From: Methanosphaera sp.
GTDB taxonomy: Archaea > Methanobacteriota > Methanobacteria > Methanobacteriales > Methanobacteriaceae
Direction of reading: 5' to 3'
Assembly: GCA_017430835.1 (NCBI GenBank)
Contig: JAFRMD010000020.1
Coordinates: 1-37,749, forward strand
Length of the DNA: 37,749 nucleotides
The position numbers were made by a program, and so were the translations under genes. Below the pieces are notes generated by a model. The model had not been told where the DNA came from and did not search any database. It was given only the letters and a program-made list of their open reading frames with translations. Below, piece by piece: positions 34,856 to 37,749 of this stretch. The first letter of the stretch is position 1. Each line of letters begins with the position of its first letter.

Positions 34856-35926
34856 TTAAATTTTTTGTCCACAGTTCGTACAGAATTTATCTTCACTTTT
34901 AATTTGTTTTCCACAGTTGGTACAGAATTTTTTTGTTATGTTAAATCCACAGTTTGTACAGAAATGGTCATTACTGTTTATCTGGTTTCCACAATTTGGA
35001 CAGTTAATGTTTGTAGTATTTGATTGTGGTGTTGAGAATGAGGATGCTGTTGGCGCTTGTTGAGTGTTCATTTGTGGCATTGATATATTTTTTGTTTTGT
35101 ATTCTTTTTTGGCTTTTGGCGTTTCTGGAAGTAGTGGTTTTGAATAGAAATCTTGCTGGTTGTATACTTCATATAGTGATTCTCTCATTACTGCTATTCT
35201 TTTAGAATCTGATGGATGTGTTGAGAAGAAGTCTAGTTCATTTGCATTTTGTGAGGAGAATTTTTCCCAGAATTCTGGTATTTGTGTAACATCGTATCCT
35301 GCTAAGTATGAAATTATTAGTCCTAGTTTATCTGCTTCAAGTTCATGGTCTCGTCCCCATGGTTGTGTCAAAAAGAAATGTGATCCCATATCAGCTGCAT
35401 TTATTGCCATACGTGCTGCATTTCCTACTTCTCCAAGTCCCATTAGGTCTAGTGCAAAGGTTCCAAACCATGATGCGGATGTTACTGTATTTTTGCTTTG
35501 TTCTATGCTGGCACTTGTTCTTGAATGATCAAGTAGGGCATGTGATATTTCGTGTCCCAGTACAAATGCTAAATCATTATCATTTTCCATTGCTGATAGT
35601 ATTCCTTTGTATACTATTATTTTTCCTCCTGGAAAACAGCATGCATTTGCTATATCACTGTTTACCAAGTGTACTTCCCAGTCATAGTATCCTGCTGTGT
35701 AGTCGATTCTTCCTATTTTTGTTAAGTAATCTTCAACGGCTTTTATTAGATTTCCTGTTATGTTAATTACTTCCTGGCCTATTTTTGTATGGTCTAGTAG
35801 TTCATATTGGTTTACTTCTTGGTAGTAATATTGGTAGCATTCTTCTAAAAATTTGTCATCATTTACTTTATCGTAATGTTTTTTTCCTGTAAATGGATTT
35901 AATGGACTTCTATCATCTTTAGTCAT
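34856..35926 (-). CDS. M48-family metalloprotease with two C-terminal zinc ribbons
   Basis: A 356-residue protein. The M48 domain spans about residues 25-265: metal ligands His125 and His129 (HEISH) and Glu197 (ELEAD). The sequence THPSDSKRIAVM is also family typical. Residues ~308-356 are two zinc ribbons with four CxxC pairs (CPNCG...CTNCG, then CTNCG...CTNCG). There is no signal peptide, so unlike bacterial periplasmic relatives (LoiP/BepA) it is probably cytosolic. The ribbons may bind substrates or partners. M48 enzymes degrade misfolded or membrane proteins. It is a single gene downstream of feoA by 200 bp. Confidence 0.88.
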   Translation of the reverse strand: MTKDDRSPLNPFTGKKHYDKVNDDKFLEECYQYYYQEVNQYELLDHTKIGQEVINITGNLIKAVEDYLTKIGRIDYTAGYYDWEVHLVNSDIANACCFPGGKIIVYKGILSAMENDNDLAFVLGHEISHALLDHSRTSASIEQSKNTVTSASWFGTFALDLMGLGEVGNAARMAINAADMGSHFFLTQPWGRDHELEADKLGLIISYLAGYDVTQIPEFWEKFSSQNANELDFFSTHPSDSKRIAVMRESLYEVYNQQDFYSKPLLPETPKAKKEYKTKNISMPQMNTQQAPTASSFSTPQSNTTNINCPNCGNQINSNDHFCTNCGFNITKKFCTNCGKQIKSEDKFCTNCGQKI

Positions 35927-36125
35927 TATTATTCAACCTTTTTTCCTTACTTTAATTTTTTGATTTATTGTATCTATAGTTATTGTTTTTTGTATAATTT
36001 TTTTGTAAGGAAAATTTGTTGGTATTGACTGTAAAATTAGTTTTTTTATGGTTTATTTTGGGAGTTTATAAATATATTTATTTTTAAAAATTGTTTTAAA
36101 AAGAGTTTTATAAGAGAATGGATGT

Positions 36126-36347
36126 TTATTTAATGATAATTGCTTGAGCTTCTTCTTTTCTTAGTGCTAATGAGAATCCTTGTATTCTGATTTCTACTGG
36201 GTATCCTAGTGGTGCTCTTCTTTGTAGTTCTATTGGAGTTCCGTTGATTAAGCCCATTTCTCTTAGGTGTTTTCCTAATACTCCTTTTATTTTATGTTTT
36301 TTGACTATTGCTTTTTCTCCTGGTTTTAAGTCGTCTACGGTTTTCAT
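36126..36347 (-). CDS. feoA: FeoA ferrous iron transport protein A
   Basis: A 73-residue SH3-like FeoA domain: VDDLKPGEKAIVKKHK, then HLREMGLINGTPIELQRRAP, typical of the family. FeoA supports the FeoB iron transporter in the cytoplasm, but no feoB is within the window, since the next gene downstream is an M48 protease. AAAGGAG precedes the ATG. Its promoter (36410-36457) carries the TATACCC-N4-GGGTATA operator shared with two other promoters, plus a second palindrome overlapping the TATA box, indicating strong metal-dependent repression. Confidence 0.92.
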   Translation of the reverse strand: MKTVDDLKPGEKAIVKKHKIKGVLGKHLREMGLINGTPIELQRRAPLGYPVEIRIQGFSLALRKEEAQAIIIK

Positions 36348-36409
36348 GTTTATTTCTCCTTTGATTTTTTTCTAAATTATAGAGGCGAATTTTATGATGC
36401 TTATTATAT

Positions 36410-36457
36410 TATACCCTACTGGGTATACTATATACTATACCCCCTATAGTATATAAA
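36410..36457 (-). promoter_or_regulatory. feoA promoter with operator P2 and a second palindrome
   Basis: On the minus strand TTTATATA (36457-36450) is followed after 22 bp by TATACCCAGTAGGGTATA (36427-36410), which has the same 7-bp arms as P1 and P3 but a different 4-bp centre. A second perfect palindrome, ATATACTATA-CCCCC-TATAGTATAT (36430-36454), fills the gap and overlaps the TATA box; it contains one TATACCC half-site. Two repressor dimers could thus cover both TATA and start. It lies ~63 bp before feoA. Confidence 0.8.
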
Positions 36458-36514
36458 GGTATCTGTATTTTTTAATTATATTTGTAGGTGATTGATTTAA
36501 TATATGATATAATT

Positions 36515-36569
36515 AAAAAAAACTTTAATATTCATCAACTAATAACATATATGATTTATTATTAGTTGA
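36515..36569 (-). terminator. Stem-loop and T8 tract at the end of the candidate small RNA
   Basis: An 11-bp perfect stem with 13-base loop (36535-36569), then TGAATATTAAAG and eight T residues on the minus strand (36522-36515). The 12-nt gap between stem and T-run is longer than a classical intrinsic terminator, but archaeal termination needs mainly the T-run. Confidence 0.5.
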
Positions 36570-36672
36570 AAATGTTAATATATTTCTAATCTTATTATTA
36601 CGTGATTTAATTTAATGTTGTCTTTTTTTATAATGGAGTTAAATAATAACTACCTATACCCCTATGGGTATA
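36515..36672 (-). ncRNA. Candidate operator-controlled small RNA (about 158 nt)
   Basis: Predicted from promoter P3: transcription would start near 36672 and run left. No frame longer than about 7 codons with ATG occurs (MLLVDEY is the longest). The 11-bp stem TCAACTAATAA/TTATTAGTTGA (36535-36545 and 36559-36569) is followed after 12 nt by T8 on the minus strand (36522-36515), a terminator-like ending. The transcript would stop before the feoA promoter. Alternatives are a leader that extends into feoA or a non-functional promoter copy. It is not recognised as a known RNA family. Confidence 0.45.
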
Positions 36673-36702
36673 TATTATAATATAATACTTTAACTATATA
36701 AA
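36655..36702 (-). promoter_or_regulatory. Promoter P3 with operator identical to P1
   Basis: On the minus strand TTTATATA (36702-36695) is followed after 22 bp by TATACCCATAGGGGTATA (36672-36655), identical to the P1 operator at 2860-2877. Four further bases at the 36651 side are shared as well. The identical TATA-to-operator distance in P1, P2 and P3 argues that it drives leftward transcription towards feoA. The TATA also reads as TATATAAA on the plus strand, so the exonuclease gene at 36811 may be served from the same site. Confidence 0.7.
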
Positions 36703-36810
36703 GGTTAATACTAAAAGACTAAAAAATGCTTAATAATCAATAAATAATAATTAAAGAAAAAAATTATTCAACAACAAAAAACAAACAATAATCTAGAAGG
36801 TGAATAAATA

Positions 36811-37749
36811 ATGTTAACAGATTACATAGTACTCGACCTGGAAACACCAAACAGATACAACAACTCCTTATCATCAATAGGAATAGTAAAAATAGAAAAT
36901 GGAGAAAAAACAGATGAAATATACTCACTAATTAATCCAGAAGCACCATTTGATGATTTCAACATACAATTCACTGGAATAAAACCAGAAGATGTTAAAA
37001 ACAGTCCAACATTCAAAGAATACTGGAAAGAAATTAAAGACATGACAAGTAACAACATAATAGTTGGACAAAACATAACATTTGATTTAAGCGTAATATC
37101 AAAATCACTTATAAACTACAATATGGGAATACCAGCATTTGAATACTACTGCACACTAAAATCATCAAAAAGACACCTTCACCTGTATGATAACAGCCTA
37201 AGTAACATCGTTCACAGAGTACTGAAAAAAACATACAATGCACACAATGCAATGGACGATGCAAGAATGACAAACGAACTATTCTGTTATCTAAAAAAAT
37301 ATGAAAAAGACAGAACAGAATTTCTAGACTACTTTTCATACAGACCAAAACAGAAAAGAGACTACAACCGAAAATACGATTATGAAATCAACTACCTATA
37401 CGGACTGCTACAAAAATACCTATACAAGGATACAATAACAAAAAATTACCAAAACATGATAATAAACTGGTACGAAAAAAATAAACATAAAAATAGACAT
37501 CCATTACTAAAAGTTCTGATACTTAAAATAAAATATATTACAGAAAACAATGATATTACAGCAAAACAAATACAAAATCTTGTAATGACACTAAAACCAA
37601 TACTAAGATCACCCGAATTCACAGCAGAAACACTAAGACTACAAATATTAGAGGGAGTAGTAGACTCAATTATATGTGAAAAACAAATACAAACAGAAGA
37701 CTACGAATTCATATATGATTTCATAGATTCAATGCCCTTTAAAGACAAA
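36811..37749 (+). CDS. DEDDh 3'-5' exonuclease, epsilon-like (3' truncated by window edge)
   Basis: An open frame of 313 codons running off the right edge. The DEDDh exonuclease core spans about residues 1-170: Exo I VLDLET (Asp9, Glu11), Exo II GQNITFDLS (Asp92) and Exo III HNAMDDAR (His145, Asp150). This is the fold of DNA polymerase III epsilon and related nucleases, which remove nucleotides from DNA or RNA 3' ends. After ~170 comes an unrecognised Lys/Tyr-rich helical extension, perhaps a separate domain. GAAGGTGA precedes the ATG. Codons favour A endings (ATA, ACA, CTA), as in the ABC genes at 1-1108. Confidence 0.82.
   Translation, partial: MLTDYIVLDLETPNRYNNSLSSIGIVKIENGEKTDEIYSLINPEAPFDDFNIQFTGIKPEDVKNSPTFKEYWKEIKDMTSNNIIVGQNITFDLSVISKSLINYNMGIPAFEYYCTLKSSKRHLHLYDNSLSNIVHRVLKKTYNAHNAMDDARMTNELFCYLKKYEKDRTEFLDYFSYRPKQKRDYNRKYDYEINYLYGLLQKYLYKDTITKNYQNMIINWYEKNKHKNRHPLLKVLILKIKYITENNDITAKQIQNLVMTLKPILRSPEFTAETLRLQILEGVVDSIICEKQIQTEDYEFIYDFIDSMPFKDK

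Overview
The window looks like chromosome from a very AT-rich methanogenic archaeon of the Methanobacteriales, most likely Methanosphaera or a close gut relative; this is inferred from the sequence without a database search. The evidence is an MtaA-type methylcobamide:coenzyme M methyltransferase, large Asn/Thr-rich adhesin-like secreted proteins, archaeal TATA boxes (TTTATATA), ribosome binding sites of the AGGAGGTGAT type (often GGTGAT a few bases before ATG), and families common in this order (DUF4013, DUF998, stand-alone FeoA, zinc-ribbon and PH-like proteins). No rRNA, tRNA or CRISPR array was seen.

Layout. 1-2075: end of an ABC ATPase and its permease, then a small XRE regulator coupled to a DUF4013 membrane protein. 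2421-2831: a leftward operon of two very small unknown genes with its own operator. 3224-5739: unknown genes, including a divergent pair separated by twin palindromes and a PH-like/TM2 membrane protein. 5960-14118: a 1567-residue beta-helix adhesin, two small cytosolic unknowns, and a secreted C39-like cysteine peptidase with Ig-like repeats. 14195-19455: a CPBP membrane protease, then a cluster of lineage-specific genes (two with ComEA-type helix-hairpin-helix modules, a zinc-ribbon/PH-like protein, a beta-sandwich protein) and a GNAT acetyltransferase. 19524-22517: an ABC ATPase/FtsX-type permease pair. 23044-25086: a small anchored Ser-rich protein and exonuclease VII (xseA-xseB). 25508-29290: an adhesin with a probable thioester domain and six Cna-B repeats. 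29363-30684: a small AbrB-like protein and a tyrosine recombinase. 30722-33837: DUF998, an ACT-ACT-metallo-beta-lactamase fusion, and mtaA. 33949-35926: a frameshifted unknown gene and an M48 protease with zinc ribbons. 36126-37749: feoA, a probable non-coding RNA, and a DEDDh exonuclease cut by the window edge.

The most interesting signal is regulatory. An 18-bp palindromic operator (TATACCC-N4-GGGTATA) occurs three times, each time exactly 22 bp downstream of a TTTATATA box on the minus strand: before feoA, before the two-small-gene operon at 2421-2831, and before a stretch with no substantial ORF that ends in a stem-loop and T8 tract. I read this as a metal-responsive, probably iron, repressor regulon that includes two uncharacterised small proteins and a candidate regulatory RNA. 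The three large secreted proteins form a surface layer theme: beta-helix adhesion, covalent (thioester/isopeptide) adhesion, and wall or protein cleavage.
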